From Bathymodiolus brooksi (lineage: Eukaryota; Mollusca; Bivalvia; Mytilida; Modiolidae): a stretch of 64,000 bases of DNA. The position numbers and the translations under genes were made by a program. The DNA lies in assembly GCA_963680875.1 (NCBI GenBank), contig OY804577.1, forward strand, positions 107,085,906-107,149,905, given 5' to 3'. Shown here one piece after another: positions 50,215 through 63,499 of the stretch (the first letter of the stretch is position 1; every line of letters starts with the position of its first letter). A model generated the notes under the pieces. It saw only the letters and a program-made list of their open reading frames with translations. It searched no databases and had not been told where the DNA came from.

Positions 50215-51852
50215 AAGTTGAATAGGGAACAGATGTGTAAATTATGGAAGAAAATTAAGTTGAATAGTGAAATGATATGGAAAATATGGAAGAAAAGTAG
50301 GTTGAGATGTGAAATATGGAAAATATGGAAGAAACCCAAGTTGAATAGTGAAAAAATATGGACAATATGGAAGAAAGGCAAGTTGAATAGTAAAAATATA
50401 TGAAAAATATGGAAGAAACCCAAGTTGAATAGTGAAAATATATGAAAAATATGGAAGAAAACCAAGTTGAATAGTGAAAAGATATGTAAATTATGGATGA
50501 AAATTAAGTTGAATAGTGAAATGATATGAAAATATGGAAGAAACCCAAGTTGAATAGTGAATAGATATGGAAAATACAGAAGAAAAGTAAGTTGAATAGT
50601 GAAAAGATATGGAAAATATGGCAGAAAGGCAAGTTGAATAGTGAAAAGATATGAAAAATATGGAAGAAAATTGTGAAATGATATGGAAAATATGGAAGAA
50701 AGGCAAGTCGAATAGTGATAAGAAATGGACAATATGGAAGAAAGGCAAGTTGAATAGTGAAAAGAGATGGAAAATACAGAAGAAAAGTAAGTTGAGTAGT
50801 GAAAAGATATGGAAATTAATGAAGAAAAGTAAGTTGAATAGTGAAAAGATTTGGAAAATATGGAAGAAAGATAAATTGAATAGTGAAATAAGTTGGACAA
50901 TATGGAAGAAAGGCAAGTTGAATAGTGAAAAGATATGAAAAATATGGAAGAAAATTGTGAAATGATATGGAAAATATGGAAGAAAGGCAAGTCGAATAGT
51001 GATAAGAAATGGACAATATGGAAGAAAGGCAAGTTAAATAGTGAAAAAAGATGGAAAATACAGAAGAAAAGTAAGTTGAGTAGTGAAAAGATATGGAAAT
51101 TAATGAAGAAAAGTAAGTTGAATAGTGAAAAGATTTGGAAAATATGGAAGAAAGATAAATTAAATAGTGAAATGAGTTGGACAATATGGAAGAAAGGCAA
51201 GTTGAATAGTGAAAAGATATGGAAAATATGGCAGAAAGGCAAGTTGAAGAGTGAAAAGATATGAAAAATATGGAAGAAACCCAAGTTGAATAGTGAAAAT
51301 ATATGGAAAGTACAGAAGAAAAGTAAGTTGAATTGTGAAAAGATATGGAAGAAAGGCAAGTTGAATAGTGATAAGATATGAACAATATGGAAGAATGGTA
51401 AGTTGAATAGTGATAAGATATGGAACAATATGGAAGAATGGTAAGTTGAATAGTGATAAGATATGGAAAATATGGAAGAAAGGCAAGTTGAAGATTGAAA
51501 AGATATGAAAAATATGGAAGAAACCCAAGTTGAATAGTGAAAAGATATCGAAAATACAGAAGAAAAGTAAGTTGAATTGTGAAAAGATATGGAAGAAAGG
51601 CAAGTTGAATAGTGATAAGATATGAACAATATGGAAGAATGGCAAGTTGAATAGTGATAAGATATGGAAAATATGGAAGAAAGCAAGTTGAAGAGTGAAA
51701 AGATATGAAAAATATAGAAGAAACCAAAGTTGAATAGTGAAAAGATATGAAAAATATGGAAGAAGCCAAAGTTGAATAGGGAACAGATGTGTAAATTATG
51801 GAAGAAAATTAAGTTGAATAGTGAAATGATATGAAAAATATGGAAGAAGCCA
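50215..51852 (+). repeat. Contracted HOR copy, 1,638 bp (2,534 - 896), second breakpoint type
   Basis: It has the same length as 23,019-24,656 but retains the M33 marker ATATCG (near 51,548) and M35 (AATGGC). It then continues with the M58-type GAAAGC monomer. The exchange therefore fell two to three monomers later than in the other 1,638-bp copy. Confidence 0.87.
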
Positions 51853-54386
51853 AAGTTGAATAGGGAACAGATGTGTAAATTATGGAAGAAAATTAAGTTG
51901 AATAGTGAAATGATATGGAAAATATGGAAGAAAAGTAGGTTGAGATGTGAAATATGGAAAATATGGAAGAAACCCAAGTTGAATAATGAAAAAATATGGA
52001 CAATATGGAAGAAAGGCAAGTTGAATAGTAAAAATATATGAAAAATATGGAAGAAACCCAAGTTGAATAGTGAAAATATATGAAAAATATGGAAGAAAAC
52101 CAAGTTGAATAGTGAAAAGATATGTAAATTATGGATGAAAATTAAGTTGAATAGTGAAATGATATGAAAATATGGAAGAAACCCAAGTTGAATAGTGAAT
52201 AGATATGGAAAATACAGAAGAAAAGTAAGTTGAATAGTGAAAACATATGGAAAATATGGCAGAAAGGCAAGTTGAATAGTGAAAAGATATGAAAAATATG
52301 GAAGAAAATTGTGAAATGATATGGAAAATATGGAAGAAAGGCAAGTCGAATAGTGATAAGAAATGGACAATATGGAAGAAAGGCAAGTTGAATAGTGAAA
52401 AGAGATGGAAAATACAGAAGAAAAGTAAGTTGAGTAGTGAAAAGATATGGAAATTAATGAAGAAAAGTAAGTTGAATAGTGAAAAGATTTGGAAAATATG
52501 GAAGAAAGATAAATTGAATAGTGAAATGAGTTGGACAATATGGAAGAAAGGCAAGTTGAATAGTGAAAAGATATGAAAAATATGGAAGAAAATTGTGAAA
52601 TGATAAGGAAAATATGGAAGAAAGGCAAGTCGAATAGTGATAAGAAATGGACAATATGGAAGAAAGGCAAGTTAAATAGTGAAAAAAGATGGAAAATACA
52701 GAAGAAAAGTAAGTTGAGTAGTGAAAAGATATGGAAATTAATGAAGAAAAGTAAGTTGAATAGTGAAAAGATTTGGAAAATATGGAAGAAAGATAAATTA
52801 AATAGTGAAATGAGTTGGACAATATGGAAGAAAGGCAAGTTGAATAGTGAAAAGATATGGAAAATATGGCAGAAAGGCAAGTTGAAGAGTGAAAAGATAT
52901 GAAAAATATGGAAGAAACCCAAGTTGAATAGTGAAAATATATGGAAAGTACAGAAGAAAAGTAAGTTGAATTGTGAAAAGATATGGAAGAAAGGCAAGTT
53001 GAATAGTGATAAGATATGAACAATATGGAAGAATGGTAAGTTGAATAGTGATAAGATATGGAACAATATGGAAGAATGGTAAGTTGAATAGTGATAAGAT
53101 ATGGAAAATATGGAAGAAAGGCAAGTTGAAGATTGAAAAGATATGAAAAATATGGAAGAAACCCAAGTTGAATAGTGAAAAGATATCGAAAATACAGAAG
53201 AAAAGTAAGTTGAATTGTGAAAAGATATGGAAGAAAGGCAAGTTGAATAGTGATAAGATATGAACAATATGGAAGAATGGCAAGTTGAATAGTGATAAGA
53301 TATGGAAAATATGGAAGAAACCCAAGCTGAAAAGTGAAAAGATATGAAAAATATGGAAGAAACCCAAGTTGAATAGTGAATAGATATGGAAAATACAGAA
53401 GAAAAGTAAGTTTAATAGTGAAAAGATATGGAAAATATGGCAGAAAGGCAAGTTGAATAGTGAAAAAATATGAAAAATATGGAAGAAAATTGTGAAATGA
53501 CATGGAAAATATGGAAGAAAGGCAGTCGAATAGTGATAAGAAATGGACAATATGGAAGAAACGCAAGATGAATAGTGAAAAGAGATGGAAAATACAAAAG
53601 AAAAGTAAGTTGAGTAGTGAAAAGATATGGAAATTAATGAAGAAAAGTAAGTTGAATAGTGAAAAGATTTGGAAAATATGGAAGAAAGATAAATTGAATA
53701 GTGAAATGAGTTGGACAATATGGAAGAAAGGCAAGTTGAATAGTGAAAAGATATGGAAATTATGGAAGAAAAGTAAGTTGAAGAGTGAAAAGATATGAAA
53801 AATATGGAAGAAACCCAAGTTGAATAGTGAAAAGATATGGAAAGTACAGATGAAAAATAAGTTGAATTGTGAAAAGATATGGAAGAAAAGCAAGTTGAAT
53901 AGTGATAAGATATGAACAATATGGAAGAATGGTAAGTTGAATAGTGATAAGATATGGAACAATATGGAAGAATGGTAAGTTGAATAGTGATAAGATATGG
54001 AAAATATGGAAGAAAGGCAAGTTGAAGATTGAAAAGATATGAAAAATATGGAAGAAACCCAAGTTGAATAGTGAAAAGATATGGAAAATACAGAAGAAAA
54101 GTAAGTTGAATTGTGAAAAGATATGGAAGAAAGGCAAGTTGAATAGTGATAAGATATGAACAATATGGAAGAATGGTAAGTTGAATAGTGATAAGATATG
54201 GAAAATATGGAAGAAAGCAAGTTGAAGAGTTAAAAGATATGAAAAATATAGAAGAAACCAAAGTTGAATAGTGAAAAGATATGAAAAATATGGAAGAAGC
54301 CAAAGTTGAATAGGGAACAGATGTGTAAATTATGGAAGAAAATTAAGTTGAATAGTGAAATGATATGAAAAATATGGAAGAAGCCA
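51853..54386 (+). repeat. Canonical-length HOR copy, 2,534 bp
   Basis: It has both right-hand tags. Its private set, GATAAGGAAAATATGG (near 52,603), GACATGGAAAATATGG (near 53,499), ACGCAAGATG (near 53,561) and GAGTTAAAAG (near 54,226), recurs 5,810 bp later. Confidence 0.9.
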
Positions 54387-55823
54387 AAGTTGAATAGGGA
54401 ACAGATGTGTAAATTATGGAAGAAAATTAAGTTGAATAGTGAAATGATATGGAAAATATGGAAGAAAAGTAGGTTGAGATGTGAAATATGGAAAACTTGG
54501 AAGAAACCCAAGTTGAATAGTGAAAAAATATGGACAATATGGAAGAAAGGCAAGTTGAATAGTAAAAATATATGAAAAATATGGAAGAAACCCAAGTTGA
54601 ATAGTGAAAATATATGAAAAATATGGAAGAAAACCAAGTTGAATAGTGAAAAGATATGTAAATTATGGATGAAAATTAAGTTGAATAGTGAAATGATATG
54701 AAAATATGGAAGAAACCCAAGTTGAATAGTGAATAGATATGGAAAATACAGAAGAAAAGTAAGTTGAATAGTGAAAAGATATGGAAAATATGGCAGAAAG
54801 GCAAGTTGAATAGTGAAAAGATATGAAAAATATGGAAGAAAATTGTGAAATGATATGGAAAATATGGAAGAAAGGCAAGTCGAATAGTGATAAGAAATGG
54901 ACAATATGGAAGAAAGGCAAGTTGAATAGTGAAAAGAGATGGAAAATACAGAAGAAAAGTAAGTTGAGTAGTGAAAAGATATGGAAATTAATGAAGAAAA
55001 GTAAGTTGAATAGTGAAAAGATTTGGAAAATATGGAAGAAAGATAAATTGAATAGTGAAATGAGTTGGACAATATGGAAGAAAGACAAGTTGAATAGTGA
55101 AAAGATATGAAAAATATGGAAGAAAATTGTGAAATGATATGGAAAATATGGAAGAAAGGCAAGTCGAATAGTGATAAGAAATGGACAATATGGAAGAAAG
55201 GCAAGTTAAATAGTGAAAAAAGATGGAAAATACAGAAGAAAAGTAAGTTGAGTAGTGAAAAGATATGGAAATTAATGAAGAAAAGTAAGTTGAATAGTGA
55301 AAAGATTTGGAAAATATGGAAGAAAGATAAATTAAATAGTGAAATGAGTTGGACAATATGGAAGAAAGGCAAGTTGAATAGTGAAAAGATATGGAAAATA
55401 TGGCAGAAAGGCAAGTTGAAGAGTGAAAAGATATGAAAAATATGGAAGAAACCCAAGTTGAATAGTGAAAAGATATGGAAAGTACAGAAGAAAAGTAAGT
55501 TGAATTGTGAAAAGATATGGAAGAAAGGCAAGTTGAATAGTGATAAGATATGAACAATATGGAAGAATGGCAAGTTGAATAGTGATAAGATATGAACAAT
55601 ATGGAAGAATGGTAAGTTGAATAGTGATAAGATATGGAAAATATGGAAGAAAGGCAAGTTGAAGAGTGAAAAGATATGAAAAATATAGAAGAAACCAAAG
55701 TTGAATAGTGAAAAGATATGAAAAATATGGAAGAAGCCAAAGTTGAATAGGGAACAGATGTGTAAATTATGGAAGAAAATTAAGTTGAATAGTGAAATGA
55801 TATGAAATATATGGAAGAAGCCA
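54387..55823 (+). repeat. Short HOR copy, 1,437 bp
   Basis: M1-M29 are followed by M35-like and M57-M62 monomers. GAAAACTTGG (near 54,491) and GAAAGACAAGTTG (near 55,081) are shared with 60,301 and 60,891. Confidence 0.83.
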
Positions 55824-57662
55824 AAGTTGAATAGGGAACAGATGTGTAAATTATGGAAGAAAATTAAGTTGAATAGTGAAATGATATGGAAAATATGGAA
55901 GAAAAGTAGGTTGAGATGTGAAATATGGAAAATATGGAAGAAACCCAAGTTGAATAGTGAAAAAATATGGACAATATGGAAGAAAGGCAAGTTGAATAGT
56001 AAAAATATATGAAAAATATGGAAGAAACCCAAGTTGAATAGTGAAAATATATGAAAAATATGGAAGAAAACCAAGTTGAATAGTGAAAAGATATGTAAAT
56101 TATGGATGAAAATTAAGTTGAATAGTGAAATGATATGAAAATATGGAAGAAACCCAAGTTGAATAGTGAATAGATATGGAAAATACAGAAGAAAAGTAAG
56201 TTGAATAGTGAAAAGATATGGAAAATATGGCAGAAAGGCAAGTTGAATAGTGAAAAGATATGAAAAATATGGAAGAAAATTGTGAAATGATATGGAAAAT
56301 ATGGAAGAAAGGCAAGTCGAATAGTGATAAGAAATGGACAATATGGAAGAAAGGCAAGTTGAATAGTGAAAAGAGATGGAAAATACAGAAGAAAAGTAAG
56401 TTGAGTAGTGAAAAGATATGGAAATTAATGAAGAAAAGTAAGTTGAATAGTGAAAAGATTTGGAAAATATGGAAGAAAGATAAATTGAATAGTGAAATAA
56501 GTTGGACAATATGGAAGAAAGGCAAGTTGAATAGTGAAAAGATATGAAAAATATGGAAGAAAATTGTGAAATGATATGGAAAATAAGGAAGAAAGGCAAG
56601 TCGAATAGTGATAAGAAATGGACAATATGGAAGAAAGGCAAGTTAAATAGTGAAAAAAGATGGAAAATACAGAAGAAAAGTAAGTTGAGTAGTGAAAAGA
56701 TATGGAAATTAATGAAGAAAAGTAAGTTGAATAGTGAAAAGATTTGGAAAATATGGAAGAAAGATAAATTAAATAGTGAAATGAGTTGGACAATATGGAA
56801 GAAAGGCAAGTTGAATAGTGAAAAGATATGGAAAATATGGCAGAAAGGCAAGTTGAAGAGTGAAAAGATATGAAAAATATGGAAGAAACCCAAGTTGAAT
56901 AGTGAAAATATATGGAAAGTACAGAAGAAAAGTAAGTTGAATTGTGAAAAGATATGGAAGAAAGGCAAGTTGAATAGTGATAAGATATGAACAATATGGA
57001 AGAATGGTAAGTTGAATAGTGATAAGATATGGAACAATATGGAAGAATGGTAAGTTGAATAGTGATAAGATATGGAAAATATGGAAGAAAGGCAAGTTGA
57101 AGATTGAAAAGATATGAAAAATATGGAAGAAACCCAAGTTGAATAGTGAAAAGATATCGAAAATACAGAAGAAAAGTAAGTTGAATTGTGAAAAGATATG
57201 GAAGAAAGGCAAGTTGAATAGTGATAAGATATGAACAATATGGAAGAATGGCAAGTTGAATAGTGATAAGATATGGAAAATATGGAAGAAACCCAAGCTG
57301 AAAAGTGAAAAGATATGAAAAATATGGAAGAAACCCAAGTTGAATAGTGAATAGATATGGAAAATACAGAAGAAAAGTAAGTTTAATAGTGAAAAGATAT
57401 GGAAGAAAGGCAAGTTGAATAGTGATAAGATATGAACAATATGGAAGAATGGTAAGTTGAATAGTGATAAGATATGGAAAATATGGAAGAAAGCAAGTTG
57501 AAGAGTGAAAAGATATGAAAAATATAGAAGAAACCAAAGTTGAATAGTGAAAAGATATGAAAAATATGGAAGAAGCCAAAGTTGAATAGGGAACAGATGT
57601 GTAAATTATGGAAGAAAATTAAGTTGAATAGTGAAATGATATGAAAAATATGGAAGAAGCCA
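55824..57662 (+). repeat. HOR copy, 1,839 bp
   Basis: It has GAAATAAGTTGG (near 56,497) and private AAAATAAGGAAG near 56,581. At about 57,400 an M39 stem (AAGTTTAATAG) joins GGAAGAAAGGC of a 33-bp monomer. This junction recurs at about 63,237. Confidence 0.83.
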
Positions 57663-60196
57663 AAGTTGAATAGGGAACAGATGTGTAAATTATGGAAGAA
57701 AATTAAGTTGAATAGTGAAATGATATGGAAAATATGGAAGAAAAGTAGGTTGAGATGTGAAATATGGAAAATATGGAAGAAACCCAAGTTGAATAATGAA
57801 AAAATATGGACAATATGGAAGAAAGGCAAGTTGAATAGTAAAAATATATGAAAAATATGGAAGAAACCCAAGTTGAATAGTGAAAATATATGAAAAATAT
57901 GGAAGAAAACCAAGTTGAATAGTGAAAAGATATGTAAATTATGGATGAAAATTAAGTTGAATAGTGAAATGATATGAAAATATGGAAGAAACCCAAGTTG
58001 AATAGTGAATAGATATGGAAAATACAGAAGAAAAGTAAGTTGAATAGTGAAAACATATGGAAAATATGGCAGAAAGGCAAGTTGAATAGTGAAAAGATAT
58101 GAAAAATATGGAAGAAAATTGTGAAATGATATGGAAAATATGGAAGAAAGGCAAGTCGAATAGTGATAAGAAATGGACAATATGGAAGAAAGGCAAGTTG
58201 AATAGTGAAAAGAGATGGAAAATACAGAAGAAAAGTAAGTTGAGTAGTGAAAAGATATGGAAATTAATGAAGAAAAGTAAGTTGAATAGTGAAAAGATTT
58301 GGAAAATATGGAAGAAAGATAAATTGAATAGTGAAATGAGTTGGACAATATGGAAGAAAGGCAAGTTGAATAGTGAAAAGATATGAAAAATATGGAAGAA
58401 AATTGTGAAATGATAAGGAAAATATGGAAGAAAGGCAAGTCGAATAGTGATAAGAAATGGACAATATGGAAGAAAGGCAAGTTAAATAGTGAAAAAAGAT
58501 GGAAAATACAGAAGAAAAGTAAGTTGAGTAGTGAAAAGATATGGAAATTAATGAAGAAAAGTAAGTTGAATAGTGAAAAGATTTGGAAAATATGGAAGAA
58601 AGATAAATTAAATAGTGAAATGAGTTGGACAATATGGAAGAAAGGCAAGTTGAATAGTGAAAAGATATGGAAAATATGGCAGAAAGGCAAGTTGAAGAGT
58701 GAAAAGATATGAAAAATATGGAAGAAACCCAAGTTGAATAGTGAAAATATATGGAAAGTACAGAAGAAAAGTAAGTTGAATTGTGAAAAGATATGGAAGA
58801 AAGGCAAGTTGAATAGTGATAAGATATGAACAATATGGAAGAATGGTAAGTTGAATAGTGATAAGATATGGAACAATATGGAAGAATGGTAAGTTGAATA
58901 GTGATAAGATATGGAAAATATGGAAGAAAGGCAAGTTGAAGATTGAAAAGATATGAAAAATATGGAAGAAACCCAAGTTGAATAGTGAAAAGATATGGAA
59001 AATACAGAAGAAAAGTAAGTTGAATTGTGAAAAGATATGGAAGAAAGGCAAGTTGAATAGTGATAAGATATGAACAATATGGAAGAATGGCAAGTTGAAT
59101 AGTGATAAGATATGGAAAATATGGAAGAAACCCAAGCTGAAAAGTGAAAAGATATGAAAAATATGGAAGAAACCCAAGTTGAATAGTGAATAGATATGGA
59201 AAATACAGAAGAAAAGTAAGTTTAATAGTGAAAAGATATGGAAAATATGGCAGAAAGGCAAGTTGAATAGTGAAAAAATATGAAAAATATGGAAGAAAAT
59301 TGTGAAATGACATGGAAAATATGGAAGAAAGGCAGTCGAATAGTGATAAGAAATGGACAATATGGAAGAAACGCAAGATGAATAGTGAAAAGAGATGGAA
59401 AATACAAAAGAAAAGTAAGTTGAGTAGTGAAAAGATATGGAAATTAATGAAGAAAAGTAAGTTGAATAGTGAAAAGATTTGGAAAATATGGAAGAAAGAT
59501 AAATTGAATAGTGAAATGAGTTGGACAATATGGAAGAAAGGCAAGTTGAATAGTGAAAAGATATGGAAATTATGGAAGAAAAGTAAGTTGAAGAGTGAAA
59601 AGATATGAAAAATATGGAAGAAACCCAAGTTGAATAGTGAAAAGATATGGAAAGTACAGATGAAAAATAAGTTGAATTGTGAAAAGATATGGAAGAAAAG
59701 CAAGTTGAATAGTGATAAGATATGAACAATATGGAAGAATGGTAAGTTGAATAGTGATAAGATATGGAACAATATGGAAGAATGGTAAGTTGAATAGTGA
59801 TAAGATATGGAAAATATGGAAGAAAGGCAAGTTGAAGATTGAAAAGATATGAAAAATATGGAAGAAACCCAAGTTGAATAGTGAAAAGATATGGAAAATA
59901 CAGAAGAAAAGTAAGTTGAATTGTGAAAAGATATGGAAGAAAGGCAAGTTGAATAGTGATAAGATATGAACAATATGGAAGAATGGTAAGTTGAATAGTG
60001 ATAAGATATGGAAAATATGGAAGAAAGCAAGTTGAAGAGTTAAAAGATATGAAAAATATAGAAGAAACCAAAGTTGAATAGTGAAAAGATATGAAAAATA
60101 TGGAAGAAGCCAAAGTTGAATAGGGAACAGATGTGTAAATTATGGAAGAAAATTAAGTTGAATAGTGAAATGATATGAAAAATATGGAAGAAGCCA
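57663..60196 (+). repeat. Canonical-length HOR copy, 2,534 bp
   Basis: Second copy of 51,853-54,386. The visible differences are few, e.g. ATATGGAAAATACAG near 58,991 where the first copy has ATATCG. Confidence 0.9.
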
Positions 60197-63100
60197 AAGT
60201 TGAATAGGGAACAGATGTGTAAATTATGGAAGAAAATTAAGTTGAATAGTGAAATGATATGGAAAATATGGAAGAAAAGTAGGTTGAGATGTGAAATATG
60301 GAAAACTTGGAAGAAACCCAAGTTGAATAGTGAAAAAATATGGACAATATGGAAGAAAAGCAAGTTGAATAGTAAAAATATATGAAAAATATGGAAGAAA
60401 CCCAAGTTGAATAGTGAAAATATATGAAAAATATGGAAGAAAACCAAGTTGAATAGTGAAAAGATATGTAAATTATGGATGAAAATTAAGTTGAATAGTG
60501 AAATGATATGAAAATATGGAAGAAACCCAAGTTGAATAGTGAATAGATATGGAAAATACAGAAGAAAAGTAAGTTGAATAGTGAAAAGATATGGAAAATA
60601 TGGCAGAAAGGCAAGTTGAATAGTGAAAAGATATGAAAAATATGGAAGAAAATTGTGAAATGATATGGAAAATATGGAAGAAAGGCAAGTCGAATAGTGA
60701 TAAGAAATGGACAATATGGAAGAAAGGCAAGTTGAATAGTGAAAAGAGATGGAAAATACAGAAGAAAAGTAAGTTGAGTAGTGAAAAGATATGGAAATTA
60801 ATGAAGAAAAGTAAGTTGAATAGTGAAAAGATTTGGAAAATATGGAAGAAAGATAAATTGAATAGTGAAATGAGTTGGACAATATGGAAGAAAGACAAGT
60901 TGAATAGTGAAAAGATATGAAAAATATGGAAGAAAATTGTGAAATGATATGGAAAATATGGAAGAAAGGCAAGTCGAATAGTGATAAGAAATGGACAATA
61001 TGGAAGAAAGGCAAGTTAAATAGTGAAAAAAGATGGAAAATACAGAAGAAAAGTAAGTTGAGTAGTGAAAAGATATGGAAATTAATGAAGAAAAGTAAGT
61101 TGAATAGTGAAAAGATTTGGAAAATATGGAAGAAAGATAAATTAAATAGTGAAATGAGTTGGACAATATGGAAGAAAGGCAAGTTGAATAGTGAAAAGAT
61201 ATGGAAAATATGGCAGAAAGGCAAGTTGAAGAGTGAAAAGATATGAAAAATATGGAAGAAACCCAAGTTGAATAGTGAAAAGATATGGAAAGTACAGAAG
61301 AAAAGTAAGTTGAATTGTGAAAAGATATGGAAGAAAGGCAAGTTGAATAGTGATAAGATATGAACAATATGAAAGAATGGTAAGTTGAATAGTGATAAGA
61401 TATGGAACAATATGGAAGAATGGTAAGTTGAATAGTGATAAGATATGGAAAATATGGAAGAAAGGCAAGTTGAAGATTGAAAAGATATGAAAAATATGGA
61501 AGAAACCCAAGTTGAATAGTGAAAAGATATCGAAAATACAGAAGAAAAGTAAGTTGAATTGTGAAAAGATATGGAAGAAAGGCAAGTTGAATAGTGATAA
61601 GATATGAACAATATGGAAGAATGGCAAGTTGAATAGTGATAAGATATGGAAAATATGGAAGAAACCCAAGCTGAAAAGTGAAAAGATATGAAAAATATGG
61701 AAGAAACCCCAGTTGAATAGTGAATAGATATGGAAAATACAGAAGAAAAGTAAGTTTAATAGTGAAAAGATATGGAAAATATGGCAGAAAGACAAGTTGA
61801 ATAGTGAAAAAATATGAAAAATATGGAAGAAAATTGTGAAATGATATGGAAAATATGGAAGAAAGATAAATTGAATAGTGAAATGATTTGGACAATATGG
61901 AAGAAAGGCAAGTTGAATAGTGAAAAGATATGGAAATTATGGATGAAAATTAAGTTGAATAGTGAAATGATATGAAAATATGGAAGAAACCCAAGTTGAA
62001 TAGTGAATAGATATGGAAAATACAGAAGAAAAGTAAGTTGAATAGTGAAAAGATATGGAAAATATGGCAGAAAGGCAAGTTGAATAGTGAAAAGATATGA
62101 AAAATATGGAAGAAAATTGTGAAATGATATGGAAAATATGGAAGAAAGGCAAGTCGAATAGTGATAAGAAATGGACAATATGGAAGAAAGGCAAGTTGAA
62201 TAGTGAAAAGAGATGGAAAATACAGAAGAAAAGTAAGTTGAGTAGTGAAAAGATATGGAAATTAATGAAGAAAAGTAAGTTGAATAGTGAAAAGATTTGG
62301 AAAATATGGAAGAAAGATAAATTGAATAGTGAAATGAGTTGGACAATATGGAAGAAAGGCAAGTTGAATAGTGAAAAGATATGAAAAATATGGAAGAAAA
62401 TTGTGAAATGATATGGAAAATATGGAAGAAAGGCAAGTCGAATAGTGATAAGAAATGGACAATATGGAAGAAAGGCAAGTTAAATAGTGAAAAAAGATGG
62501 AAAATACAGAAGAAAAGTAAGTTGAGTAGTGAAAAGATATGGAAATTAATGAAGAAAAGTAAGTTGAATAGTGAAAAGATTTGGAAAATATGGAAGAAAG
62601 ATAAATTAAATAGTGAAATGAGTTGGACAATATGGAAGAAAGGCAAGTTGAATAGTGAAAAGATATGGAAAATATGGCAGAAAGGCAAGTTGAAGAGTGA
62701 AAAGATATGAAAAATATGGAAGAAACCCAAGTTGAATAGTGAAAATATATGGAAAGTACAGAAGAAAAGTAAGTTGAATTGTGAAAAGATATGGAAGAAA
62801 GGCAAGTTGAATAGTGATAAGATATGAACAATATGGAAGAATGGTAAGTTGAATAGTGATAAGATATGGAACAATATGGAAGAATGGTAAGTTGAATAGT
62901 GATAAGATATGGAAAATATGGAAGAAAGGCAAGTTGAAGATTGAAAAGATATGAAAAATATGGAAGAAACCCAAGTTGAATAGTGAAAAGATATCGAAAA
63001 TACAGAAGAAAAGTAAGTTGAATTGTGAAAAGATATGGAAGAAAGGCAAGTTGAATAGTGATAAGATATGAACAATATGGAAGAATGGCAAGTTGAATAG

Positions 63101-63499
63101 TGATAAGATATGGAAAATATGGAAGAAACCCAAGCTGAAAAGTGAAAAGATATGAAAAATATGGAAGAAACCCAAGTTGAATAGTGAATAGATATGGAAA
63201 ATACAGAAGAAAAGTAAGTTTAATAGTGAAAAGATATGGAAGAAAGGCAAGTTGAATAGTGATAAGATATGAACAATATGGAAGAATGGTAAGTTGAATA
63301 GTGATAAGATATGGAAAATATGGAAGAAAGCAAGTTGAAGAGTGAAAAGATATGAAAAATATAGAAGAAACCAAAGTTGAATAGTGAAAAGATATGAAAA
63401 ATATGGAAGAAGCCAAAGTTGAATAGGGAACAGATGTGTAAATTATGGAAGAAAATTAAGTTGAATAGTGAAATGATATGAAAAATATGGAAGAAGCCA
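60197..63499 (+). repeat. Compound HOR copy, 3,303 bp, missing one M1-M6 start
   Basis: It begins as a copy of 54,387. It then runs through M33-M40 and the GAAATGATTTGGAC path to a hybrid monomer near 61,910, where a new M7/M8 starts without M1-M6. Private GAAAGAATGG near 61,371 and GAAAAGCAAG near 60,355. Confidence 0.84.
61910..61951 (+). repeat. Hybrid M47/M7 monomer
   Basis: Its first part reads GATATGGAAATTATGG as in M47, and its end reads ATGGATGAAAATT as in M7. It marks the point where M1-M6 were lost and two HOR registers were joined within a monomer. Confidence 0.8.
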
